In this document: positions 1 to 8,759 of the stretch, in pieces
Layout of the letters: every line of letters starts with the position of its first letter
How positions within the stretch are numbered: position 1 is the first letter of the stretch
Source of the DNA: an uncultured Acetobacteraceae bacterium
GTDB lineage: Bacteria; Pseudomonadota; Alphaproteobacteria; Acetobacterales; Acetobacteraceae
Direction: 5' to 3'
Length of the DNA stretch: 55,334 bases
NCBI GenBank assembly: GCA_903924985.1
Contig: CAIYDT010000137.1
Span: 1-55,334 of the forward strand
Notes under the pieces: generated by a model
The model's input: the letters and a program-made list of their open reading frames with translations, nothing else
Told to the model about the DNA's origin: nothing
Databases searched by the model: none
Program-made: the position numbers and the translations under genes

Positions 1-2490
1 AGTTGGAACGTGGGTTCGACCGACGTGTTCGGATCCGGCATCACGCTCGGAAACGCCGGCACGTTAGCCACCTCGGGTACGGTCGCCATCTCCGGCCCAC
101 TAACCAATACCGGCACGGTCCTGGTGGGTGCCGGTCAGCTGACCATCAACACGCTCAGTGGCGCCGGCACCCTCGATTTCAACGCGACGTCGGGCGTTAT
201 CCTGGCGATGTCCAGTGCCGCCGCTTCCGTCGAGAAGATTGGCGGCCTGACCATCGCGTCCGGCACCATCAGCGGGCAAACAATCGAGGTCATCGGGCAG
301 ACCGTGACGACCGCCGTCGTAACCAGTGGCACCACCCTGGCCCTCGGCCTGAGCGGCGGCGGTTCGCTCGACATCCCGCTCGCGGCGTCGCAGGCAGGAA
401 AATTCTTCCAGTTCAGCGTTGCCGGCGGCAATACCTTCCTCGAGTTGTCCACCGCGGTCTGTTACCTCGCCGGCACGCGCATCCTGACCGACAAAGGGGA
501 AATTCCGGTCGAAGATCTGGCCATCGGCGACAAGGTGGTCACCCTGGATGGCACCGCCAAGCCCATCAAATGGATCGGGCGGCGCGCCTACTCCTCGGCC
601 TTCGCCGCCGGCAATCGCGACGTCATCCCCATCCTGATCAAACAGGGTGCGCTGGGTGATCGTCTGCCGGTGCGCGACCTCTATGTATCCCCGCTGCACG
701 CGATGTTCCTCGACAACGTGCTGGTGCCGGCGGAACTGCTGGTGAATGGCGAGTCCATACGGCGCTGCCCCGAAATCGATCCAATCCGGTATTTCCACAT
801 CGAACTGGATCAGCATGACGTCGTCTTCGCGGATGGCGCGCCGGCCGAGACTTTCGTCGACTGCGACAGCCGCGGCATCTTCCACAACGCGCCGGAATTC
901 GCGGAACTGTATCCCGGCGATCGGGGACGCCGCTGGGTGTCCTGCGCGCCCCGCATCGAGTCCGGTCCGATCCTGGCGCAAATCCGCCGTGCCATCGACG
1001 CCCGCGCCGGATTGACGGATTCCGGCCCTGGACCGCTGGAGGGCAATCTGGACGGTCTGGACGGCAACACGATCTCCGGCTGGGCCTTCGACCCCGAGCA
1101 TCCGACGGCGCCGGTGGTTCTGGAAGTACTGGATGGCGACGGTTTGATCGCTCGGCTGACCGCCAACCGGTTCCGCGCCGACCTGGAAATGGCGGGCAGC
1201 GGCGACGGTCGGCATGGGTTCGAATTGCGCCTGTCCCGCGCGCTGTCGCCGCTGATCCGGCACGAGCTGCGGGTGCGCCGGGTCGCCGATGGACGGGAAC
1301 TGGCAGGGTCGCCTTTGGTGATCGAGCCGCACGACCGGCAGGCGCTGGTGAAGGACACGCGCCAGGCGATCGACCTCGCGGTCGAGGCCGCCGGCGATCC
1401 CGCCACGCTGGATGCGCTGCTGGATACCTTCCTTGCAAGCATCGATAACGTCCGCCGCCTGCGCGCCACGCAGCAGCATCAGCCCGGCGACGACCGGCTG
1501 CTGGCGCCCGCCAAGCCGCATCGCGCGCAGGCGAAGCGCGCACTGGTGATCGACGATCTGCTGCCACGACCCGGCCGCGGCTCTGCATCGACCGCCATCC
1601 TGTCGCACATCGGGGCGCTGCGTTCGCTCGGGTGGGATGTCGAGTTCGTTGCGTCATCCGAGCTGTCGCGCGGCGATGAGGCGGCGGCGGCATTGAGGGC
1701 GTGGGGCGTCACGTGCCACCGCGCGCCGCTGGTTGCGTCGGTGGAAGAAGTATTGCGCCGTAAGCGCGGGTTCTACGATTTAGTGTATTTGCATCGCCAG
1801 CCGAACGCCGCGGCTTACGCCCCGCTGGTGCGCACATGGCAGCCCAAGGCCCATGTCGTCTACAGCATTGGGGACTCGGTCGCGTTGTTGAACACGATGC
1901 GGATGGCGGATACGGTCATTGCGCTATCCGATTTTGAAGCCGGTCGGTTGACGCAACAGGCGCCGGGGATCGGCGTGCATGTCGTGCCGTGGTCGTTGCG
2001 GGCGGCGCCGGGAACGGTTTCATGTCGTATTCGCAATGGTATTGCATTTGTTGGCTGCGACACGGACGCGACACGTTGGTTGACGACGGCGGTGATGCCG
2101 CTCGTTCGGGAACGGGACCCGGACATGCTGGTGTTGGACGGGCGACAGCGCGATGTGTTCGACCGCACGCGTCTGACGGTGGCGGGATCGCGGTTCGGGG
2201 CATTGGATAGCTTCGCGGCGGGGGTTCCGAGCGTGATGACGCCACACGCGGCTGAGGGGATCGCGCTGGACCGCTTGCTGCGGTCGGCCGTGTCCAGCGA
2301 CCCGGCGGCGATGGCGGACCTTATCTGCGACATACATCATCAGCCGAGATTGAACCGCAAGCACGCTTTGGCCGGCTTGGAGCTGGTGCAGGCCAACTAC
2401 ACCGAGGATGCGGTTCGCGCGGCGTTGGAGGCCGTGGTCGGCGCTGGTGTTGCCCCTACCTCGGCGCCCCTCTCGAAGCGGGTGGCCTAA
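1..2490 (+). CDS. Hint-domain surface protein fused to an eroded GT-B glycosyltransferase domain (5' partial)
   Basis: The reading frame is open at the window edge, so the N-terminus is missing; the GTG at 10 is only the first possible start codon inside the window. Residues are counted from that GTG. Residues 1-145 are Ser/Thr/Gly-rich beta-type repeats of adhesin or autotransporter passenger style. A Hint_2-type (hedgehog/intein) domain starts at about Cys151 (CYLAGTRI) and continues through the YVSPLHAMFL block with its conserved His. At about 340-440 lies a module containing ISGWAFDPEHP, of the same flavour as modules in the giant glycosyltransferase at 32987-37690. From about 505 (RALVIDDLLPRPGRGS) a GT-B glycosyltransferase fold begins, but its C-terminal half looks shortened and lacks the expected GxGxKGK sugar-nucleotide loop (only RFGALDS remains). 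A surface or exported role is inferred. The glycosyltransferase part may be inactive. Confidence 0.8.
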   Translation, partial: SWNVGSTDVFGSGITLGNAGTLATSGTVAISGPLTNTGTVLVGAGQLTINTLSGAGTLDFNATSGVILAMSSAAASVEKIGGLTIASGTISGQTIEVIGQTVTTAVVTSGTTLALGLSGGGSLDIPLAASQAGKFFQFSVAGGNTFLELSTAVCYLAGTRILTDKGEIPVEDLAIGDKVVTLDGTAKPIKWIGRRAYSSAFAAGNRDVIPILIKQGALGDRLPVRDLYVSPLHAMFLDNVLVPAELLVNGESIRRCPEIDPIRYFHIELDQHDVVFADGAPAETFVDCDSRGIFHNAPEFAELYPGDRGRRWVSCAPRIESGPILAQIRRAIDARAGLTDSGPGPLEGNLDGLDGNTISGWAFDPEHPTAPVVLEVLDGDGLIARLTANRFRADLEMAGSGDGRHGFELRLSRALSPLIRHELRVRRVADGRELAGSPLVIEPHDRQALVKDTRQAIDLAVEAAGDPATLDALLDTFLASIDNVRRLRATQQHQPGDDRLLAPAKPHRAQAKRALVIDDLLPRPGRGSASTAILSHIGALRSLGWDVEFVASSELSRGDEAAAALRAWGVTCHRAPLVASVEEVLRRKRGFYDLVYLHRQPNAAAYAPLVRTWQPKAHVVYSIGDSVALLNTMRMADTVIALSDFEAGRLTQQAPGIGVHVVPWSLRAAPGTVSCRIRNGIAFVGCDTDATRWLTTAVMPLVRERDPDMLVLDGRQRDVFDRTRLTVAGSRFGALDSFAAGVPSVMTPHAAEGIALDRLLRSAVSSDPAAMADLICDIHHQPRLNRKHALAGLELVQANYTEDAVRAALEAVVGAGVAPTSAPLSKRVA

Positions 2491-2497
2491 CGGGGGC

Positions 2498-3697
2498 CTA
2501 CCCCGGCACCCCCACCACCTTCCGCGCGATCATCTCGGCGATCTCGGCCGGGCCATACCCATGCTCCCCAAGCACATCCCGCGTATCCTCGCCGACCCGA
2601 GGCGCGTGCGCCCGCCGCGTGCCGCTCACGAGCGGCGGCAGTCCCGGAATATTGGGCATTGGCACCAATTCGGAAATCCCCGGCTGCGCGAGCCAGGCCA
2701 TGATCCCCGTCGCGGCGACCTGTTCCTCCTTCAGGAATTCCTCATAGCTGTTGACCCGGCCGTTCATAATGCCGCGCTCGGTCAGGCGTTCGCTGAGCCA
2801 TTCGGTGGTGCGGGATTTGATGACCGGGCGGACGATATCCAGCAGCTCGTCCAGATTGTCGCCGCGGACTTTGTGGGTAGCGTAGCGGGGGTTGTCGAAC
2901 AGGTCCATCCGTTCGATCGCCTTACAGAACGGATTCCAATCGCCGGGCCGCACCATGGTGATGTTGATCTGGCCGTTGGAGGTGTTGAACACCCCGTTCG
3001 GCATGGAGGTGCGTTGCGCCACCCCATGCTCCAGGTAGTTGGCGATCAGGCGGATCACCGACAGCATCGCCCCGCCGTGCATCAGGCTGAGTTCAATGTA
3101 CCGGCCTTGCTTCACCGCCTGCTCCCGCCGCACGTAAAGCGAGGTCGAGATGGCCTGGAACCCCAGCAGGCCGGAGAACATGTCGATCAGGGAGATGGCG
3201 ATGCGGTGGGGGTGGTTGTCATGCTCGCCCTTGTTCTCGGTCACGATGCCAGTGAAGGCTTGCAAGACCGGGTCCATGGCCGGGCGCGCCGCCAGTGGGC
3301 CGGTCTGCCCGAAGCCGGAGATCGAGTAATACAGAATGCCGGGGTTCTTCGCGCTGACCGCGTCGTAGCCAAAGCCATATTTCTGGATGGTGCCGGGCTT
3401 GAAGCCCTCCATGAACACGTCGGCGCCGTCGATCAGACGCCACAGAACCTCCTTCCCCTTCTCGGTCTTCAGGTCCAGCGCCAGCGCGCGCTTGCCCATC
3501 GTGCCGAAGAAGGAGAAGGCCGAGTGGTCGCCATAGGTGCGGCCCAGAATGCGCGACCAGTCGCCGCCGTTATGCGGGGTTTCCACCTTGATAACGTCCG
3601 CGCCGTGCTGCGCCAGCATCATGGCGCAGGACGGACCGGCCACCCCGCCGGTCAGGTCGATTACCTTCAGCCCGGCGAAGGCTGCGTTGTAGTCCAT
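2498..3697 (-). CDS. CaiB/BaiF family (class III) CoA-transferase
   Basis: 399 residues, the usual length for class III CoA-transferases, which move CoA between acyl-CoA and a free carboxylic acid through an aspartyl-CoA intermediate. The N-terminus (AGLKVIDLTGGVAGPSCAMM, then GADVIKVE) and the ISGFGQTGP block are diagnostic. The expected catalytic Asp lies in the PAMDPVLQAFTG segment near residue 150. It is the last gene of the minus-strand run 8680-2498, 51 bp downstream of the Rieske oxygenase gene. Its neighbours suggest activation of an organic or aromatic acid as a CoA ester; the substrate cannot be read from sequence. Its 3' end lies only 7 bp from the convergent Hint gene. Confidence 0.9.
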   Translation of the reverse strand: MDYNAAFAGLKVIDLTGGVAGPSCAMMLAQHGADVIKVETPHNGGDWSRILGRTYGDHSAFSFFGTMGKRALALDLKTEKGKEVLWRLIDGADVFMEGFKPGTIQKYGFGYDAVSAKNPGILYYSISGFGQTGPLAARPAMDPVLQAFTGIVTENKGEHDNHPHRIAISLIDMFSGLLGFQAISTSLYVRREQAVKQGRYIELSLMHGGAMLSVIRLIANYLEHGVAQRTSMPNGVFNTSNGQINITMVRPGDWNPFCKAIERMDLFDNPRYATHKVRGDNLDELLDIVRPVIKSRTTEWLSERLTERGIMNGRVNSYEEFLKEEQVAATGIMAWLAQPGISELVPMPNIPGLPPLVSGTRRAHAPRVGEDTRDVLGEHGYGPAEIAEMIARKVVGVPG

Positions 3698-3748
3698 TGG
3701 TTCGTCCCTCCGATTCCGAGGCGGATGATAGGGGGGGAACGGCCCGCG

Positions 3749-5014
3749 TCAAACCGTCGTGAGCTCAGCCGCGGCCGGCAGTTCCTGGCGCCAGTCGGCG
3801 TCGCGGGGCAGCACGGCCTCCCCGGCCCGCAAGCCGTAGTAGCTGGTGCCGGTACCCGGGGGTTTTTCCCCGGCCGCGACGGCGCGCACGGCATCGCGCA
3901 GCAGCCGGCGCGCCTGGATGATCGCTCGGTCGGCTGGGCCGAGATGCTCCTTCGACCGGTCCACGATCGGGCCCATGCTTTCCTGGAGTGCCCGGTCCTG
4001 CGCGTTGATGCCATCGATGCCGGAGTAACTCTCAGTCCGTTGCACTTCCCGGTCCAGGAAGTAGTTGTTCGACCGGTTCGCTTTCGACCGGAACGTCACG
4101 GGATCGACATGCAGCGGCCCGTTGCCAAGGTGGCGTTCCAGCCGGTCTTCGTCCGCCAGCGGCGCGGTATGGGAGAAATTCCAGTTGTAGACCATGCAGG
4201 TTTCGTCATCCATCGGCACCCAGATATGGCCGGCATCGACCGACACGCCGCCAGGGGTTTTCGAGGGGCGTATTTGGTGGAATGGCAGAATGAAGTGGTA
4301 GCTGCGAGCATGGATTTCGTCCTCACCCAGAGGCCGGACGCCGGCATATTGGTAGCCGTAATCGGTCACGTCGATCTCCAGCTTCGGGGCCTTGCCCCGC
4401 ACGAAGGGGCTGGACGGTTTGAAGCCCCCGCGAGTGGAGGTTTCGCTGATCAGCCGGTGCAGGATCGGCGCGTGGGACGTATCGATGCCGCCCTCCAGCG
4501 CCTGTAGCCAGTTGCACTCCTGGATCACCTTGGTCACATGCCGGTGGGTCTCCGCCGCCTGCGTCCAGGCGAATTTCGGCGGTGCGGGCATTTGGCTCGG
4601 CGGGCCCATATAGGCCCACACGATGCCGCCCAGTTCGATGGTCGGGTAAGCGGCGACCTGGACCTTGTGGCTGAAGTCGTACTCGGCGGGTTCGTTCATC
4701 ATTTCCAGGCATTGGCCCTTCGTATCGAATTTCCAGCCGTGGTAGATGCAGCGCAGGCCGCATTCCTCATTGCGCCCGAAGAACAGGGAGACCCGGCGGT
4801 GCGGGCAGAATTCGTCCAGTAGCCCGATTTTTCCTTCAGTATCGCGGAAGGCAACGAGGTCTTCCCCCAGCAGGCGAACGCGCACCGGGGCGCAGTCGGG
4901 TTCGGCGATTTCCGAGGACAGTATGGCAGGCACCCAGTACATCCGCATCGTGCGGCCCATCGGCGTGCCGGGTCCGACGCGGGTGACGATCTCGTTGTCT
5001 TCACGTGAGAGCAT
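3749..5014 (-). CDS. Rieske [2Fe-2S] aromatic ring-hydroxylating oxygenase, large subunit
   Basis: 421 residues from the ATG at 5014, chosen because GGAGGAGACGGCC precedes it; an in-frame start 42 bp upstream has no such site. The Rieske cluster motif is clear: CPHRR followed about 18 residues later by CIYHGWKF (C-x-H and C-x2-H ligands), near residues 72-96. The C-terminal catalytic domain matches the phthalate 4,5-dioxygenase/vanillate O-demethylase type, with a mononuclear iron site expected around the DTSHAPILH segment. No reductase or ferredoxin subunit gene is nearby, so electrons must come from elsewhere. It lies in a five-gene unit with a dehydratase, a flavoprotein, an aldolase and a CoA-transferase, suggesting oxidation or O-demethylation of an aromatic acid. 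Confidence 0.92.
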   Translation of the reverse strand: MLSREDNEIVTRVGPGTPMGRTMRMYWVPAILSSEIAEPDCAPVRVRLLGEDLVAFRDTEGKIGLLDEFCPHRRVSLFFGRNEECGLRCIYHGWKFDTKGQCLEMMNEPAEYDFSHKVQVAAYPTIELGGIVWAYMGPPSQMPAPPKFAWTQAAETHRHVTKVIQECNWLQALEGGIDTSHAPILHRLISETSTRGGFKPSSPFVRGKAPKLEIDVTDYGYQYAGVRPLGEDEIHARSYHFILPFHQIRPSKTPGGVSVDAGHIWVPMDDETCMVYNWNFSHTAPLADEDRLERHLGNGPLHVDPVTFRSKANRSNNYFLDREVQRTESYSGIDGINAQDRALQESMGPIVDRSKEHLGPADRAIIQARRLLRDAVRAVAAGEKPPGTGTSYYGLRAGEAVLPRDADWRQELPAAAELTTV

Positions 5015-5080
5015 GGCCGTCTCCTCCAGCTTTTTTGCTTGAGGAAACGCTATCACCGCCGAGCAAAGAGGGGCAAGCGA

Positions 5081-6604
5081 TTACATCGTCGCGCCAAGCA
5101 CCCAGGGCGCGAACTCGGCCGATCCAAAGTCGAACGCCTCGCTCTTGGTCTGCTCGCCGGATGCCACCCGCAGGATCAGGTCGAAGATGCGGGCGCCGCA
5201 TTGCTGCACGGTCTCGTCGCCATCGACGACGGTGCCGCAGTTCACGTCCATGTCGTCCTCGATATGTTTGAACATCGGGGTGTTGGTCGCGAGCTTGATC
5301 GACGGCGCGGGCTTGCACCCGAACACGCTGCCGCGTCCGGTGGTGAAGCACACCAGGTTGGCGCCGCCGGCCACCTGCCCGGTGGCGGACACCGGGTCGT
5401 AACCCGGCGTGTCCATGAACACGAAGCCGCGCGCCTTCACTTCTTCCGCGTATTGAACGACATCCACCAGATTGGTGGAGCCGGCCTTGGCCATCGCACC
5501 CAGCGATTTCTCCAGGATGGTTGTCAGCCCGCCGGCCTTGTTGCCGGGGGAGGGGTTGGCGTTCATCTCGGCGCCTTCCCGTTCGGTGTATGCCTCCCAC
5601 CAACGCATCAGGCTGACCAGCTTTTCGCCCACCGCCGGCGCGACGGCCCGGCGGGTCAGCAGGTGCTCGGCGCCGTAGGTTTCCGGGGTTTCCGACAGGA
5701 TAACGCTGCCGCCGTGGCGCACCAGCAGGTCGGACGCGGCGCCCAGGGCTGGGTTGGCGGTGATGCCCGAATAGCCGTCAGAGCCGCCGCATTGCAGCGC
5801 CACGGTCAGATGGCTGGCGGGGACGGTTTCGCGCCGGACCTGGTTGGCCTCGGCCAAAACATCCTTCACGAAGCCGATGCCGGCCATGACGGTCTTGCGG
5901 CTGCCGCCCATCGTCTGGATATCCAGCCCACGCAGGCGGCCGGACAGGCGCTGTTCCTCGATCAGACCGCCGATCTGGTTCACCTCACAGCCGAGGCCCA
6001 GCACGATTACGTGGGAGAAGTTGGCGTGGCGCGCGTAGCCCGCCAAAGTCCGGCGGAGGACGCGCAGAGGCTCATCCTGCGTCATGCCGCAGCCGGTCTT
6101 GTGGGTCAGCGCCACCACCCCATCGACATTGGGGAAGTCAGCCAACGGATCATGCCCGGTCAGCGGGTTGCGGCGGAACATGTCGGCCACCACCTGCGCG
6201 ACATGGGCCGAGCAGTTCACGCTGGTCAGGATGCCGATGTAGTTGCGGGTGGCGACGCGGCCGTCGGGGCGGACGATGCCCTGGAACGTCGCGGGCGCAT
6301 CGAAATACGCGGTGGGCTGGGCGTCCACGCCATAGGCGTAGTCCTTGCTGAAATCCCCCATCTCGCAGTTGTGGACATGGACGTGGGAGCCTGGCGAAAT
6401 GCCCTCCGACGCGAACCCAATGATCTGCCCGTAGCGGCGGATCGCCTCGCCCTTGGCGATGGCGCGCACCGCCACCTTGTGGCCAGCCGGGATGCGGGCC
6501 GTGGAGCGCACATTGTCCCCGACAGGCGCCCCCGGCAGCAGGGTTGCTCGGGCGATCACCACGCTGTCTTCGGGATGCAGGCGAATGACGGGGGGGTGGG
6601 CCAT
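5081..6604 (-). CDS. UxaA/GarD-family sugar-acid dehydratase (altronate/galactarate dehydratase-like)
   Basis: About 507 residues. The first 90 form a SAF-like domain (VIRLHPEDSVVIAR ... GSHVHVHNCEM) and the rest the altronate dehydratase core: GRVATRNYIGI, TSVNCSAHVA, ALTHKTGCGM and the Cys-bearing GGANLVCFTTGRGS and MDVNCGTVVDG. UxaA (altronate) and GarD (galactarate) share this two-domain plan and are iron-dependent. Start at 6604 is preferred because GAGACC lies just upstream; two in-frame starts 12 and 27 bp further upstream are possible. The HpcH/HpaI aldolase two genes upstream in the same unit would fit a GarD-GarL style path (dehydration then aldol cleavage), but the CoA-transferase and Rieske neighbours do not belong to that textbook path, so the substrate stays open. 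Confidence 0.85.
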   Translation of the reverse strand: MAHPPVIRLHPEDSVVIARATLLPGAPVGDNVRSTARIPAGHKVAVRAIAKGEAIRRYGQIIGFASEGISPGSHVHVHNCEMGDFSKDYAYGVDAQPTAYFDAPATFQGIVRPDGRVATRNYIGILTSVNCSAHVAQVVADMFRRNPLTGHDPLADFPNVDGVVALTHKTGCGMTQDEPLRVLRRTLAGYARHANFSHVIVLGLGCEVNQIGGLIEEQRLSGRLRGLDIQTMGGSRKTVMAGIGFVKDVLAEANQVRRETVPASHLTVALQCGGSDGYSGITANPALGAASDLLVRHGGSVILSETPETYGAEHLLTRRAVAPAVGEKLVSLMRWWEAYTEREGAEMNANPSPGNKAGGLTTILEKSLGAMAKAGSTNLVDVVQYAEEVKARGFVFMDTPGYDPVSATGQVAGGANLVCFTTGRGSVFGCKPAPSIKLATNTPMFKHIEDDMDVNCGTVVDGDETVQQCGARIFDLILRVASGEQTKSEAFDFGSAEFAPWVLGATM

Positions 6605-6677
6605 GGTCGGTCTCATCGGATGGGGGGACAAGGTTCACGGCGCCTTGTCGCATGTCCGCCCCGAGACGGCGAGTGTG

Positions 6678-7889
6678 TTATCGCGCGACAGAACGCGGCG
6701 GCGCGGCGGCCGCCAATGCCTCGGCGCGGTCGGCTTTGGGCGGATAAATCAGGGTGCTGTTAACGAAGCGCTTGCGCGTCTTGGCCTCTTCTCCTGTTGT
6801 CTGCACCACCCGATCCCAACCGAGGGTTTGCACCGAACCCCACGGGCCGAGGTCGAGGCCGGTTCCGTATCGGACCTGTTCGTAACGGATCGGCGGAACC
6901 CTAAGTATCAGCGCCGCCGCGTTGTTACCCGCGAAACGGCCGAGTTGCAGGGCGTGCTGGCAAGACATCAAGGTTCGGTGACCATCGTCGTCGGTCTGGG
7001 CGCAGGCGGTGTCTCCCGCCGCGAAAATATTGGCCATTCCCGGCACGCGCAGATCGCGATCCACGACCAACCGGCCCAACACATCCCGCTCCCCCGGTAT
7101 TTGCTGCGTCAGGGGGCTGGCCCGCACACCCGCGGTCCACACAACGGTATCGGCTTCAATCCGCTCCCCGGCGGACGTCGTCACGCCGCCGGCATCGATC
7201 GCCGTGACCGCCGTGCCCAGCCGGCATTCAACCCCGAGCTCGTCCAACGCCTGCCGAATGACCGGTCGAGGGCCCGGGCCGAGATCGGGGCCGATCCCAT
7301 CGGCCTGTTCCACGACGACCACCCGCACAATGGCGTCGCCACCCAGAATGCCGCGCAGCCGAGCTGGAAGCTCAGCCGCGATTTCGATCCCGGTAAAGCC
7401 ACCGCCCGCGACGACGACGGTATTGCGTGCCCGGGTTTCGGGTCTGCCCGCCAGGCCGTGACAATGGGCTTCGAATGCGACGGCTTCATCGATCTGATCG
7501 ATGCTGAAAGCGTGCTCCCGCAGGCCCGGGATATCTGGCCGAAACAACCGGCTGCCGGTAGCCAAAACCAGGCTGTCATATGCCAATATGGACCGCGTGC
7601 CGTCGGCGTCGGCGATCTCGACCTGATTGGCGCTGGCGTGAATGGTCTCAACCATACCGCGCATGAAACGCACGCCGGTCGCGTCGAACAACGGTTGCAG
7701 TGGCGCGACCATCGTTGCGGCGTTGGCCTCATACAACCGAGGCCGTATGACGATGCTCGGCTCCGGGGCCACCAGCGCCACCTCGACGCTGGCATCCGTC
7801 ACCCCGTTGAGGTCAAGCAGCCGAACGGCCGCGAGCGCGCCCCACATGCCGGCAAAGCCGGCACCAACAATCAGGACGCGCCGCGGCAT
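6678..7889 (-). CDS. NAD(P)/FAD-dependent oxidoreductase, NDH-2 type
   Basis: 403 residues beginning RRVLIVGAGFAG, an N-terminal Rossmann FAD site. A second dinucleotide motif, VVVAGGGFTGIEIAAEL, lies near residue 168, and the FAD-binding NIFAAGDTA near 300 is typical of type II NADH dehydrogenases and related pyridine nucleotide-disulfide oxidoreductases. The redox-active CxxxxC pair of disulfide reductases is not seen. No clear transmembrane segment is visible, so any membrane attachment would be through an amphipathic C-terminus. The start lies 8 bp after the stop of the upstream aldolase, so the two are very likely co-transcribed. It could pass electrons to quinone, or serve as reductase for the nearby Rieske oxygenase; the latter is only a guess from context. 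Confidence 0.85.
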   Translation of the reverse strand: MPRRVLIVGAGFAGMWGALAAVRLLDLNGVTDASVEVALVAPEPSIVIRPRLYEANAATMVAPLQPLFDATGVRFMRGMVETIHASANQVEIADADGTRSILAYDSLVLATGSRLFRPDIPGLREHAFSIDQIDEAVAFEAHCHGLAGRPETRARNTVVVAGGGFTGIEIAAELPARLRGILGGDAIVRVVVVEQADGIGPDLGPGPRPVIRQALDELGVECRLGTAVTAIDAGGVTTSAGERIEADTVVWTAGVRASPLTQQIPGERDVLGRLVVDRDLRVPGMANIFAAGDTACAQTDDDGHRTLMSCQHALQLGRFAGNNAAALILRVPPIRYEQVRYGTGLDLGPWGSVQTLGWDRVVQTTGEEAKTRKRFVNSTLIYPPKADRAEALAAAAPPRSVAR

Positions 7890-7897
7890 GAAGCGGC

Positions 7898-8680
7898 CTA
7901 CTTCGCGCTGTCGCCGGCGCCGGTCCGGAACACGCCAATCGCCTCCCGCGCCGCACGCGCCATCAGGCCCGCGTCGCTGCTGAGGGTGCACAGCTGAAAC
8001 CCCCTGGCCACCATCTTCGCGGCATAAGCAGCGGAGTTGTTGTGCAAACCCGCGAACTTGCCATGCTTTTTGCAAGACGCCACCAGCTTGTCGTAGATGC
8101 CGAGGATCAACGGCTCCTCCCGGTCCTGGATCGGGGGCAGGCCGTAGGCCAGGCCCATGTCGGACGGGCCGATATAGATGCCACTGATGCCGGGAACCGA
8201 CACGATCTCGTCAATATTGTCGACGCCGGCCTGGGTTTCGATCATCGCGATGACCAGGACCTCATCGTTGGCGGTGGCCTGGTAGCTGTTCGCTTCGCCA
8301 TAGATGCCGGCGCGGAACGGACCGTTGGAGCGCTTGCCGAGCGGCGGATACATGCAGGCGTCGGCAAGAGCCTGGGCCTCGGCGCGGTCGTTGATCATCG
8401 GGCAGATGATGCCCATCGCGCCGCCGTCGAGCGCCTTGCCGATGATGCCCGGCTCATTCCAGGGAACCCGGGCCAGCGGGGTGATCGCTTGCGCCTGCAT
8501 GGCCTGGAAGCAGGTGACCATGGACATAAAATCCTGCACGCCGTGCTGCATGTCCACCGTGACGCTGTTCCAGCCGCACTGGGAGATCACCTCGGCCGAG
8601 TAGCCGTTGGGGATGCCCAGGAACACGTTCGCGTTGGCCTTGCCCGCCGCGATGCGAGCCTTGAGTGCATTTTTGGCCAT
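7898..8680 (-). CDS. HpcH/HpaI family aldolase
   Basis: 260 residues from the ATG at 8680, preceded by GGAAAGGTGG; a GTG 12 bp upstream is an alternative. Family features are VTVDMQHGVQDF near residue 45, ARVPWNEPGIIGKALDGGA, and the metal-binding block MIETQAGVDNIDEI ... GIYIGPSDMGLAYG, where the Glu and Asp bind Mg2+ or Mn2+. These aldolases cleave 2-keto-3-deoxy or 4-hydroxy-2-keto acids to pyruvate (or oxaloacetate) plus an aldehyde. It is the first gene of the minus-strand catabolic unit, divergent from the pyridoxal kinase across 79 bp. Its pairing with a GarD-like dehydratase suggests cleavage of a keto-deoxy sugar acid. Confidence 0.9.
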   Translation of the reverse strand: MAKNALKARIAAGKANANVFLGIPNGYSAEVISQCGWNSVTVDMQHGVQDFMSMVTCFQAMQAQAITPLARVPWNEPGIIGKALDGGAMGIICPMINDRAEAQALADACMYPPLGKRSNGPFRAGIYGEANSYQATANDEVLVIAMIETQAGVDNIDEIVSVPGISGIYIGPSDMGLAYGLPPIQDREEPLILGIYDKLVASCKKHGKFAGLHNNSAAYAAKMVARGFQLCTLSSDAGLMARAAREAIGVFRTGAGDSAK

Positions 8681-8759
8681 GGAGGTTTCCACCTTTCCGT
8701 AAAGAGGCGCGGAACCTAGGCTCGGGGGGTTCGCTGGTCAACGCGAGGACGCCGCCTGT

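Noticed and set aside
100..1608. Long open frames on the minus strand opposite the Hint gene
   Set aside because: Arg/Ala/Gly-rich antisense frames typical of high-GC DNA, with no motifs; the plus-strand gene is clearly coding.
2408..4507. 699-codon plus-strand open frame across the CoA-transferase and Rieske genes
   Set aside because: Spans two well-supported minus-strand genes, has no recognisable domain and ignores their boundaries.
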